A stretch of 64,000 nucleotides of DNA from Monilinia fructicola (Eukaryota; Ascomycota; Leotiomycetes; Helotiales; Sclerotiniaceae). Made by a program: the position numbers and the translations under genes. Below the pieces are notes generated by a model. It did not search any database. It was not told the DNA's origin and saw only the letters and a program-made list of their open reading frames with translations. Where the stretch lies: the NCBI GenBank assembly GCA_008692225.1, contig VICG01000004.1, forward strand, positions 2,046,501-2,110,500. The letters are read 5' to 3'. This document shows, piece after piece, positions 36,058 through 46,914 of the stretch; position 1 is the first letter of the stretch, and each line of letters opens with the position of its first letter.

Positions 36058-37589
36058 CGAACTACCTACTTGCGAAAATCAAACCACACTTAAGCATCAA
36101 GATCCTCCACATCGATTCACTTTTAGGTTCAATAGAAGAACAAGCAGCACTCGGTACAGACCGAGCTCGGTAACGAGGTTTCACAACCACTTTCCGCATC
36201 GATATTTGGCCCATGAATCATAGTCAACATAGCGTGATACTTTGCAAAACGACCGTTAGATACTCTCGAGCCTTAAGTTTGCCGTTTTTGAGTTTTGTTT
36301 CGTTTTGCCAACTGGACACCAAGAAACCCCAGGCCATGCCAAGGACTCGTGGCGGGAACTCATTGGGGCCAAATGTGGAGGATGGCACCATTGTTCCTTG
36401 CGTTCTCAACAGCGTATGCAAACGGGTACTGGATGACTTCAAATCATACACCGTCCTCAACCTCGTCAGACAAATTGATGGATGTCCTGCGTGCTCGCAG
36501 AAATCTAGATCCTCGCTACGAGCTCCTGGACTATGGATCTGGAACGCACAAGATGTTGGAGTGTGCGGCCCGGCTAAGGTAGGTAACCTTACAAACTTTG
36601 AAAGCGGTAGGTAAAAATCTGATTCAACGGGATGTGTTCTGACCGTAGTTCCTCGTGAATTGAAAAATCCTCATGTGGAATCTGATGGCTTCGAGGACCC
36701 CGTCGCCATTTCTTGTTCTACCTTCCGATACTGTGCAGCCCGTGCAACCTGTGCTGACTCTTCAATCATCCATATCAAATTCCACACAAGCAATCACCAT
36801 CACAGAACAAAGAAGCCAGAGTGAGTTAAGTTATTGCAACCCAAGAGTTTTCGAGATATGAATTACATTTTGGAATTTTCTTTCAATTAATACCGTTCGA
36901 TTTCCCACGAACCCCAAGATTATTTATTCATGAGAGGGTATATGTAAGGAAGGAGTGTCATAAATACAGCCAACCATGTACACCATCCGTGACCCATATA
37001 TACTAAAGACTCCAAAAAATCGACATCCAGTCCTCGATGGCATTGAAGCCATCCGATCCGCCAAGGGTCCAGAAGGAAGTCCAGTCCGTCGAACCACCCC
37101 TCTAAAACCATCACTATTCCAGTGCTCCATCCAGGATGCCCGAACACTTATCCCGTCCATCCGTCGGCCCGTCCGACAATCCGTTGTCATGTAAGGTATC
37201 ATATAAATGAATAAAATAATGCGATATCGAAATCCGATCCGTCCCAGAACCAGCCCAGAGAACCCAATTACTTATTGATGACGGACGATATCTCGTTCGT
37301 CCTGTGTTGCAATGCCACCTTCCTCTCACTCCCCATCGGAGCGAACCGCCAATTTCACATCTTCACGAAACCCCTCCCCGAAGGCCTTCACGAGACGCTC
37401 TTCCTCTCCATCCTCTCCGTCGGTTCTTGATACCCTTGGAAATCTTCAAAATTGGGGAAAACTAAAGTACCCCGCTGCTATCACCGTCATCAGCCATTGT
37501 CTCCTCTCTCATGCTCGCTCCCCTTCTCCTCACCGCCCACCAACCCCGCAAGAGACATGACGTCGACAAGGAAAAAGAAAAACAGAGTA
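36058..37589. other. Gene-poor region
   Basis: 1.5 kb with several overlapping short frames on both strands (for example plus 36213-36614 and 36295-36582, 36976-37194, 37312-37560). None has a recognisable domain or consistent splice sites. The plus frame at 37312-37560 (Ser/Pro-rich, then KYPAAITVISHCLL, a hydrophobic stretch) is the most protein-like but is antisense to nothing I can name. Confidence 0.35.
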
Positions 37590-37925
37590 CTAACACTGAT
37601 ACTGCGCCTGCAACCCCTTCAACTCCTCCTTGCAGCTCCTCGTCATCCCACTCTCCGGGCTCCGGGGACTTCGATTCCCCGGCGTCGAATACGCACTGTT
37701 GGCACTCCGGGGACTCCCACCTGCACTTCCCTGATCCTGCTGAGCGGAATAACCAGCCATACGACTCAGGATCGACGCCGCCTTAGACGAGGATTGAAGC
37801 GAGGCGAGATCTTTGCGAGAGGCGTTGCCGGTGACGAGGGACGGGGCCGTGGCGTGTGCCCTCATGAGTTTGGGTCGTGAAGATACTTTGGGTGATGATC
37901 CTCGAGATTGAATTTTGGATGACAT
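37590..37925 (-). CDS. Hypothetical Ser-rich protein
   Basis: 111 codons from the ATG at 37925: MSSKIQSRGSSPKVSSRPKL, then a stretch rich in Ser, Ala, Arg and Gly (SLQSSSKAASILSRMAGYSA) and SPRSPESGMTRSCKEELKGL. No domain or signal peptide; the protein looks disordered. Plus-strand frames overlap it, so the coding strand is a judgement from composition. Its 3' end may be cut short by an indel. Confidence 0.4.
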   Translation of the reverse strand: MSSKIQSRGSSPKVSSRPKLMRAHATAPSLVTGNASRKDLASLQSSSKAASILSRMAGYSAQQDQGSAGGSPRSANSAYSTPGNRSPRSPESGMTRSCKEELKGLQAQYQC

Positions 37926-39080
37926 GGTGATTGATGTACGATGTACGATTTACAATGTATGATAGATGGAAAGAGAGAGATTATTGGCTGGTATCGTATG
38001 ATATTCCGTGAGGCGAATGATCGACCGGTGACGGTTAACGTTGATTCTCCACTTGGGGTTGTGGGAAGAAGATGAAAGATGATAATCCGGAAAGAACCGA
38101 TGAATGATATTGAGTTTAACTTCTGAATGACTTGAAGCTATTGATGTAATTGATGGAATTGAAGATATTGTATTCTTTTGTGAAAGAATTAATAAATTAA
38201 GGGTTCAACGAACTAACCTGGGTAAACGTTTTCTATCAAGGAAAGAGGAGTTAAAGGATGTTTGGCGATACACTTGTCTATATTAAATATAACGCGCAGA
38301 AAAGCATGGCAGGCACTGTTAAACAAAGTACTAAAGTAAGGTAGGTAAAACAACTCAGGCCGGTTTAGGGCATCCTTAGCAGAACATTGCACGCCGAGAA
38401 GGAAAAAGGTCGTTCTAGCCACTTGTTAGACCGTGAGCGAATTACCGCATTTATTTTGTCCACGCCAACATTAATGATGTGGTGGGTTGTTAATGGTTAT
38501 GGTGTTGTACACATGCATCAAACGTGCATATAAAAAGGTGGGTGAGCTTACAATCAAAAACACTATTAATGTTGACCCCTCACCCGGGCCCTCTCTGACT
38601 GGTTGCGCTCCCCCCCCCCCCCGATAAATTTCTGGATACGATTGATACAGTTGAAACGATTGAAACTTTACGATAATATGGCGCTTTCTCACAAATCCCA
38701 AAAATCTTGGAAGTTGGGAATTTTTGGCTATGTTCGGTGGTTCGGTGGTTTGACTGTACTGGACTGTACTGGACTACAACTGCACTGCACCGCACCGCAC
38801 TGCACTGCATAGAAGAGCTTTGAAGCTACTGTACTGTACTGTAAGTGTGTGTGTGGGTGGGTGCTGTACATTACAGTAGTTTCCCTGGTTAGAATACGGT
38901 AATGTCTAATGTCGTATGTCATAACTTTTGTCAAACAAGTCACCATGCTGGCAATGCTTAACCAAGATCTGACAAAACAAAATAAAAAAAATCGTGTTCT
39001 ATATGCTAGGCTACGTTTGGTATGTTAGGCACTCATGCTGCATGCAGGTACAGGTCATGAATGTTTCTTTCCGCGCGTGA
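37926..39080. other. Low-complexity intergenic region
   Basis: 1.15 kb. Contains a 13-C run at 38610-38622, a GTTCGGTGGTTCGGTGG repeat and TGTACTGGAC/GCACTGCACC repeats at 38740-38840. No gene seen. Confidence 0.5.
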
Positions 39081-41934
39081 TCAATGATCAATACTGCATT
39101 TTTGGGTCAGTTTCAGAAAGTCTCACTGCTGCAAAATTGCTTGAAGGGGTACTTACTCATCCCAACTACGTCCCTTGACAGCAGCAAGCTCCTCCTCGGT
39201 CATTCTGTGACCAGTAGTAAAGTATCCTAGCAGCAATTGTTCAGCCCTATTACAAGGTATGGGATTGTAAATGTAAAAGGCGCGTGGCAAGACTGACCTG
39301 CTGTAATCTTCGCATCAATCTCGACCCTTGAATCCGCTGGGATCCAAGACTCGGGTAACTCAACTCGCTCATGGATGGGAATTCTAGATGGGGATTTAGC
39401 AATGGAAACCAATGTCGCGTGCGTGATTCTTACCCTTGGCCGACGATAGCATCGTGTTTCATGCTGTAATCATGGTTACTCCTGCATCTGATATGCTGTG
39501 GACTTGAGTAACTCACTTGCTCATACTTAACATTCTATCAATCTTCTTTATCCCCAACCAATGAAGAATGTCGGGCATCAACGCCTGGAAACGCATATCC
39601 TTTACACCAGCAATATTCTCCGTGCGTTTAAAATATTCCGAGGCTCGATCCAGCCCACGCTTCCTGGCGTTGTAAACGAGGTACTACATGACCGAGTTAG
39701 AGATTGTCTCAGATGGATCCAGAGAAGTGATTGATCATGAAGATCGAAGGGTGCAAAACGGGATGGCATCGGAAAATGATTGGGAGGTGGGGGAGGTGGT
39801 GTGGTGGCGTGGGGATTTTAGAAGTTGATAAGCATCGGTGTACTCCACAACAAAAGGATAAATGCAGTGCAGACGACCCATGAGATGCCGAAATATTCAA
39901 ATACCTTGGTAACCTCTCCAAGAGCTCTACCCTCTTTTCTAAAGTAAATCACTCGGGAAACAGTTAGTTTTGATTCTGGAAGACTGGTGGATTTCACAAC
40001 TCACCGACTAGAACACCACAGAGTTAGTAATTGCCTATGTAAGTTTTGGAAAGGGAAGCGCAGAACAAAATTTGCATAAAAAAACAAATGGATTGGGAAT
40101 ACGAAATATCCGAAACGGAGTTGGACATAGATTTGTGAATGAAACCGAGTGTACTCACCCCCACTTCCACCCTTTTGCGCCTCTTTGACGGCCTCCTCGA
40201 TACCATAGATCAGGTAAGGACGACAAGTACAGATATCAGATCCGAACACGTCACTACCGTTACACTATCACAGAGTATCAGCATGAAAGATCTTCTAATG
40301 GTATTACGTTAGAAGTGCGGTATTTGATTTTTACCTCGTCATGAATTCGTAAAGCCAGTCGAACATTCTCATCTGACATCTTCGCAGGGTCTCCGAAGCA
40401 ATAGACGGTCAAACCACCTAGAGATAATTAGAGAACTCCATGAGAATCGAGCTTTATTCCACATACCAATTGGTGGCATGAACAGCTTGATATCGCCTCT
40501 GGTAATCAATTCAGGGTATGATCCACCAGTGTGCTCGAATAATGCCCTCCTCAAAACCCCCTCGGCTACACACTACGAGTAAGCAGAATATCTCCCGATA
40601 TTATGATAGAATTACGAACAAATGCCGAATCGCTCAGCAACCCCCGGCAAGTACCAAACCTACACTATTGTTAGACGTATACCATCAAACTGGGTAGTAA
40701 GCATACCGGCTCCACGGCAAATTTCGTGACTGCAAGTTCTCCAGCCTCATTCAGGCAAATCTTGCCATCTGGTTTAAGCCGACCTTCACGAACACTAGCT
40801 TCTAGTTCTGGTAGCTATCACCAGGCCGTTAGTATTGCGACCTTGCCATTCAACGTTGCAAATTACCTTCATATGCGCTCGGGTAATTGCTGTCAGTATA
40901 ATTAGTACTGTTCTCCAATACGATCTCGGCTTTCAAGAGGTTGTCAGAGTACATACCAATAGTAGGTCTAATATCGACTACGTTTCGTCAGCCTAAAGAT
41001 ACCCTATATTCTTACGTGGGGGTTATGTCACCATTTTCCTTCTCAATCGTGTCTTTGAACAGCCATGGAGCAAGATGGCCCAAAGGGTCCATCGACACTA
41101 TCTTTTTCTTGTCAGCCCATTGAGGAAAGGGCCCAATATTTGCGGCAGGCTCTGTATTTGTGAAATCGGGTCTGGAATGTATGTTAAAGGTTTTGCGTGC
41201 GTGATTCAGTAGTCTTCAAACATACTTGTGATCTGCCTTGATTTCTTTACTAGCAACAGCCAAGGCATAATATATCGAATAGGATCCACCGTGAGCTATC
41301 GATATCAGATATCAGACATCAGATAACATCACGACTTATCAACAGACGGCCAGAACATACCTCCAATTGCTGAGATAAACAGTTAGCATACCACATCTTG
41401 CAAAACGGGGTATAATCTTACCGTTACGTCTTCGGGCTGTTTCTGTAGCTCTGGACACAACTACCGGGCCTCTGATTTGCGGATCACTATGACCCCATTC
41501 CATAGGAAGGGGATTAATGCCGGATTGTCCGGGGTATGTACTTGTATCATAATTCAGTTAAATGTCCCTCTTCCCCTACATGCGTTGAAATTAACTCACG
41601 TGAGAATGATTCGGGATGTACCAGTGCTTGCTTTCTGGGTATATGATGGAATTGGTGTCTCGTCGGGCTTCGCCGCCGAGATCGTTGGAGATTGGGGCAC
41701 ATCATCATCTTTGGATGGACTTTCATCACTGCTTGCAAGAGACTCGGAAGGTTTGGAAACAGTGGTTAAATCAGTAGAAGCAACATCTCGAACTTCCTTC
41801 ATACCAGCTAAAACATTGACACGGCCAGTGATAGCATCGACATTGGATGCAAGTTGAACTTGATTGAGTTGTAGATTCTTGATAGAATTGAGAATCTCTT
41901 GCATTAAAGCCGTCTGGTCAGGCGAAGAAGACAT
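39081..41934 (-). CDS. URC1: GTP cyclohydrolase II homologue of uracil catabolism (Urc1-like)
   Basis: Fungal/bacterial GTP cyclohydrolase II-like protein with the extra N-terminal domain seen in Urc1. It has about twelve introns. Exon 1 (41934-41600) is a Ser-rich leader; then TYPGQSGINPLPMEWGHSDP, GPVVVSRATETARRRNA, AHGGSYSIYYALAVA, GPFPQWADKKKIVSMDPLGH, ITRAHMKLPEL, VLRRALFEHTGG and PPIGGLTVYCFGDPAKMSDE. The catalytic region has the zinc-ligand pattern DECNGSDVFGSDICTCRPYL (C-x10-C-x-C) and YFRKEGRALGEVTKY, the counterparts of RibA motifs. The last exon (39093-39081) ends WDDIDH. All checked junctions are GT-AG and in frame. In Lachancea kluyveri URC1 acts in uracil breakdown rather than riboflavin synthesis. 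A UPRT gene lies about 3 kb away. Confidence 0.88.
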
Positions 41935-42119
41935 CTTGAATGGGGCTCTGGGATGTGACGGATTTCAAACAGGATTCGAGGGAGAAAAAAGGTAAATTAA
42001 AGTAATGGAAGGGAAGGGAAGGGACTTCAATTTATACTTGGGAACGGAATAGGGAGGCTTATAAACTGGAGGATGAGGGGTAGACGGATTTGTTGCGTTG
42101 GTATTGTTTTTGCTTGTCA

Positions 42120-42198
42120 GATAAATAGATAGATAGATAGATAGATGGATAGATAGGCCTGGAGATACCTAGTAGATAGATAGATAGGTTGATAGGGA
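42120..42198. repeat. GATA microsatellite
   Basis: AGATAGAT tetranucleotide repeats in two blocks (42123-42157 and 42173-42192). Confidence 0.85.
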
Positions 42199-42366
42199 GG
42201 TAGGGAGGTAGTGGAGGTAGCTGGAGGTAGGTGTATCCTTTGAAGCTGGCGATCCCGACAGATACAGGAACACGTATCTACGTCAATAACAGAAGTAAGA
42301 AAAATTGGATAGTGAATCTCCTCTTTTTCCTTATTGATGATACGATATGAGGAATGAGGGAGGAAT

Positions 42367-42463
42367 AGATTGGCTGATTGCTGGTTGCTTGCTTGATTGA
42401 TTGACTGACTGATTGACTGATTGACTGGTTGATTGATTGATTGATTGATTGATCATTGATTGA
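42367..42463. repeat. GATT/GACT microsatellite
   Basis: Tetranucleotide array of GATT, with GACT and GCTT variants. Confidence 0.85.
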
Positions 42464-42901
42464 AAGAATGAAAGAAAGAAAGGAAGAACGAAAAGGGAAA
42501 CTATCTTAATAAGAGTACGAAGAACTTAGCAACCTAGGTCCGCAGATAGAAAGATGATTGCAGTATGTATTATGCTTATGCTCATGCCTTCTTGTTGGTC
42601 ATTTCCTTTCTTGTATGTATTCTACTACGTACGGCCCAAGTGTACAAAGTATTGATTCTTTCTACTCTAGTAGGAGACACCCGTGGATTAGGACTACAAG
42701 TATGTACCTACTAGGTAGGTGGAATGGTTGTTTGTTTCAAAGGGGCGGTCAGGTCACTGGTCGGTATCTGCCCCGGTGGTTATCAGCCCCACTAAAAGTA
42801 GGACAGCACTCCGTAGGATATGAGGTCGCAGAGTAAGAAGTAATCTTACTACTAGGTAGGTATGTCCACGGGTATATAAGTCAGGACAGTATGGGGAACT
42901 T

Positions 42902-42999
42902 TGAAGGGGAAAGGGAAGGAGGGAAGGAGGGAAGAGGGAAGGGGAAGGAGGAAAGAGGGAAAGGGAAGGAAGGAAGAAGGAAAGAAAGGAAGGAAGGAG
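42902..42999. repeat. GGAAGG purine tract
   Basis: Nearly pure purine strand, about 100 nt, with AAGGGAAGGAGG units. It gives a false Ser/Phe/Pro frame on the other strand. Confidence 0.85.
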
Positions 43000-43924
43000 G
43001 TGGTACATTATGAATAAATATGAATGGGATTAATAAGTACCTAGGTAGGTACCTACTGTACTAGCCACACCTACCTCCTTGTCCTAACAAAGACATCTCC
43101 AGTCCCTCAGCTGCTACTACAGTACAGTACGGTTCTTCTGCTCTATTTGTACCAGTAGCTCCCAGTAGTCGTTGGGTGATTCTTTCTTTATCGATGGATG
43201 CTAGGAGTGGGTGATGCAGTCATACCAGTATCCAAAGTACAGCAGTAGGCATTTATTTATTCATTACTGTCCTTACCGAAGACCTATACTACCTACCTAC
43301 CTGTACATACATACATATTTGAATCCATACATTGGATACCCTAGTCCTGCTGTATCTACCTACATCTGGTTTCAATATATAACTACCTAGGTACCTTGGA
43401 ATTCTTGCTCACAACATCACAACATCTTACAACATCTTCCATCAATTCATCTTCTTGACATTCCCAAAGAACAACTTTCAAATCAAGTCAAAACTGTTGG
43501 ATGCATACAACGCAATTCATCATCATATTAGTTCTGTCAGAGACTTCTTGACTAAATTCCCTTCCCTTTCCCTTCCCAAGACTGCGAGTGATATCGTTAT
43601 CGATAAGCGCATTCATTATTAAGGTTCGATAAGGTCTCGAATCAAATACTGTAATTAATCCCATCATCAATCAATCATCAATCATCAATCATCAACCACG
43701 CCCTGGCCTGAGCCTGAACCTAAAGAATCCCCAGACACTCAGACACTCAGACACTCAGACATTCAGAGGAAAAAAAAGAGCTAGCGAGCACAGGCTAAGT
43801 AACAGTTACTAGCAATCGCGTCTACATCTTCATAGTCGCGATTCAGTCCCACCAGCATTTTCTTTTAACATAATTTACCTTATCATTATTCACGGTCAAA
43901 TCTAAAAGAACTTCAAAGAGCAAC

Positions 43925-44549
43925 ATGGTACGTGAAGGCTTATCATCATTCCACTCGATTACACTTCGCTAACATCTTGATTTAGGGTAAACGCAAGGCA
44001 GCAAAGAAGGTCCAGGGCCCCAAAAAGGTAATTACATCATTTTGTCCTCTTTCTCTGACTCTCTTTGGAGTTGCGATGGATAAGTAGGTACTGACGACGT
44101 TGCGCAGAAAGAGGTCTTGAGCACCACATTCCCCTGTCTATTCTGCAATCACGAAAACTCGGTTATTGTCAAGATTGACAAGAAAGCCGGGGTCGGTCAA
44201 TTAACCTGCAAAGTATGCGACCAAAAGTTTCAGAGTTCCGTCAACTGTAAGTTTTCTGCAACAAAGAAAGTTAGGGATAGAGGACAATGTAAAGCTAATG
44301 GTGACTTCCAATACAGATCTGTCAGCTTCCGTGGATGTCTATGCCGAATGGGTCGATGCTTGTGATGCGGTCGCGAAAGAAGCAGATGATAGAGATTTTG
44401 CCCCTGAACGCGCACCTGCTCGACGTCAATCGGGCGCTGCTTCCAAAGGAGATGAGGACGATGAAGACAATGATGACGATATAATGGGAGACGAGGATGG
44501 CATGGGTGGTTATGGTGGTGATGGAATAGTGGCGGATGATGAATATTAA
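43925..44549 (+). CDS. ELF1: Transcription elongation factor ELF1
   Basis: Small nuclear zinc protein that travels with RNA polymerase II. Exons: 43925-43927 (only the ATG), 43986-44027, 44109-44246, 44317-44549. The product begins MGKRKAAKKVQGPKKKEV, then the zinc ribbon CLFCNHENSV...CKVCDQKF (two CxxC pairs) and YAEWVDACDAVAKEA. The acidic Asp/Glu/Gly tail ends ADDEY. All introns are GT-AG; the first splits just after the ATG, as is common in this gene in fungi. Convergent with the UPRT gene, 233 bp apart. Confidence 0.95.
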
Positions 44550-44782
44550 GTCGCGGATTTGGGCTTTTGATGATCATAATTTTATCTTTAAGGAGTTTGG
44601 GAGGCTCACGGTCGGCGAATTTCTCCATACGAGCTTGCGCTGTGTATGAATGACAATGGATTTATATTTATCATATTATAAACTACAGAGCATATGGGTT
44701 CGAGTGAGAAGGGTCAATGGGATCCAGCGTCAAAGAATACTATTTGGCTAAAAGACCGTGAAGATACAGGAAACTAGACCCT

Positions 44783-45745
44783 CTACATGGTGTAGAACCT
44801 ATCGCCAAAATCGCCAAGGCCCGGGACAATATAACTAGACGCATATTAGCAAAATTCAGTACGACCTGGTGGGTGTGGATCATACTTCTTTTCATCAAGC
44901 CCCTATTCTCATGTTAGCCGAAATTCGCATATCTCATCATTTGAAAGAAGAACACTGACCTGGTCAATGAATGCTGTTACCACTCTGACTTTTTGGTATT
45001 TCTTAGCAAAAGATTCGATGCCTTCTGGACTTGCTATAAGGTTCAAGAAAAGAATTCTTTCTGCGGGAACCCCTCGGGATATCAAAACGTCCACTGCCAT
45101 CGATGCAGAACCTCCTAAGTCAAGAGTATCAGGACAGTGTCATTTGAGCCTTTCGAGTTGGAGACTTGCCTGTTGCGAACATTGGGTCAAGGAGCAAAAC
45201 CCATCTTTGCGCAATATCTTCTGGGAGTTTGTCGTAGAAGAGCTTGGGCAACGAAGTTTCCTCATCTCTTTGAATCAGGATTTTACCAATTCTCACTGAG
45301 CGGCAACAGTCCCGCAGTCCCTGTTCCATAGCCTCGCCAGCTCTCATGATAGAAACACCACATATCTTGCCCTGGAATTGGACCCCTGCATATGTTCGAC
45401 CAACTGGGGTCGTGATCGTGTGCTCTACCACAGGTAAATGATTTAGGCCTTCTTCAACCAGTAAGCGAATGATGCGGTTCGAGTAGAAAATAAAATCGGC
45501 TCGCTGGGTATTCTTGTCTCGGATCATGCTATATTATGCACATGTAAGTAGGTATGCTGTATGGGTATGTGCAGCATTTCCTTGACGTACGTGAGGAGCG
45601 CAATAAGCTGCGGGGTTTGAGGCAAGGTATGCACATTTTCGAAGGATACTGGCGTCGATACAGTTGCAATGGGCTTCTCAGGACGATAATCAGGACCGAC
45701 ACTTTGTGCGGGAGATTTAACACCCTCTGAAGCTTCCAAAGACAT
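44783..45745 (-). CDS. Uracil phosphoribosyltransferase
   Basis: Makes UMP from uracil and PRPP. Start MSLEASEG at 45745; exon 1 ends at LLT, next exon TMIRDKNTQRADFIFYSN, then GRTYAGVQF, GVSIMRAGEAMEQGLRDCC, IGKILIQRDEET, KLPEDIAQRW and the PRPP-binding loop LLDPMFATG|GSASMAVDVL, split by an intron. Later IASPEGIESFA, VVTAFID, GLDEKN and the conserved end YIVPGLGDFGDRFYTM (stop at 44783). Five exons, all in frame. It could be the salvage enzyme (Fur1) or the catabolic Urc6 type; position near the Urc1-like gene favours the second but does not prove it. Confidence 0.93.
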
Positions 45746-46914
45746 TTTGCTGTCAAGAAATTCCGGATGATGGGGGCTTCAGTGACGCAAATAGGGCTTG
45801 ACAGTGACGATGTTCTCACTATCTTCGTTAGTGTCAAGCTTGGAGAGGCAACTTCAGATGCTCGTTCACTTGCCTCAAGTAACTTCTACACTCCTACAGA
45901 TTATTATGGCTTGAGATGCTCACAGAGCTTCAAGAATGTAGACAACGCTGCAGATGGAGCCCTCCTAGGAATGATTTCTCGTGGGGCCGGTACAAAGCGA
46001 GATGCAGTTTACCGACGAATCGATAAACTCTGATAGCAGATAAGGACAAGGGCTATCTTGGCAAGTTGTGAAGAGGAGGTGGGTGATCTTAGCATTCTAT
46101 GACAAACCGTTTTCAGAAGAGATACAGGAGAAACACTTTCTGTCATCACTGCGAGTGGCAACTTATGAGTCAGGAGCCAATGTCCTCAAGTTCATGAGTG
46201 AAGGGGAATTGTTTGCATTGGGAAGCAGATGTGCAAGTAGACGTTTTCAGGCGAAGAGACTTCATGACAAGACCAGCTGGAGGCTGATTGAAACGCGGAG
46301 TAGGTAACTGTAACCATCCACGGCACACAAGATTCACCAATCAGTAGGTGGGTGGGTGGTTACATTAATAAGTGGTTAATTAACTTATAAGTGACAAACT
46401 TCTTCTGAACAGATTGGGACGATATCTCTCCTTGAATTCCTTGGGATATATTCATCTAGTGAATAGACAGGATGTACCAACATCATGAATCGATTTGTGT
46501 TTATCTGCAATCAATTGTTCTCATGATTCTTCCGCTACTACTTATTAATCTCTATACTTGTATATCCATGGATATGTACATCTAGGTATGTCGGGTTTGC
46601 TTGATTACGGTCGAATCAAGGACTCGGGATAAAGTATATCCGGTCCTAGAAGCGTAATCTTGGCTTAATGTTTTAATCATTCTGTTCATAGTTTGATCCC
46701 TTCAATTTCACATCCCATCCTCCCAAGAATTATTGCACCAACTACTCTCTACGAGAAATACTTTCTGCAGTTGAATATCTTCACCATCATACTACTTGAG
46801 GCTCTACAGAAGCAATACTCTGTTATTTATTCAATTTGCGACAGCAGCTCCTTCAACAATCGATGCACAACTTCACTTTTACAATTCTCGAGTCATCCAT
46901 ATATTCCGCACATC
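45746..46914. other. Intergenic region
   Basis: 1.17 kb between the divergent UPRT and WAPL genes; it should contain both promoters. Plus-strand frames at 45767-46033 and 46068-46307 have no domain and I do not call them. Confidence 0.45.

Larger units (their letters stand above)
41935..43924. other. Intergenic region rich in simple repeats
   Basis: Two kb between the divergent URC1-like and ELF1 genes. It holds GATA, GATT and GGAAGG repeats (listed separately), two copies of the palindrome TACCTAGGTA (43038-43047, 43384-43393), CAATCAT repeats at about 43665-43697 and CAGACACT repeats at about 43737-43760. No gene seen. Confidence 0.55.

Noticed and set aside
37452..37880. 142-codon plus-strand frame
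   Set aside because: It mirrors the minus-strand Ser-rich frame; composition and start context favour the minus strand, though weakly.
38610..38640. C13 run followed by GATAAATTTC, resembling the MITE tip
   Set aside because: The match is short, and no inverted partner or TA pair is seen nearby.
42120..42463. CRISPR-like regular repeats
   Set aside because: These are tetranucleotide microsatellites without spacers, in a eukaryotic genome.
45767..46307. Two plus-strand frames upstream of WAPL
   Set aside because: No domain and no splice or start support; probably promoter DNA of the UPRT and WAPL genes.
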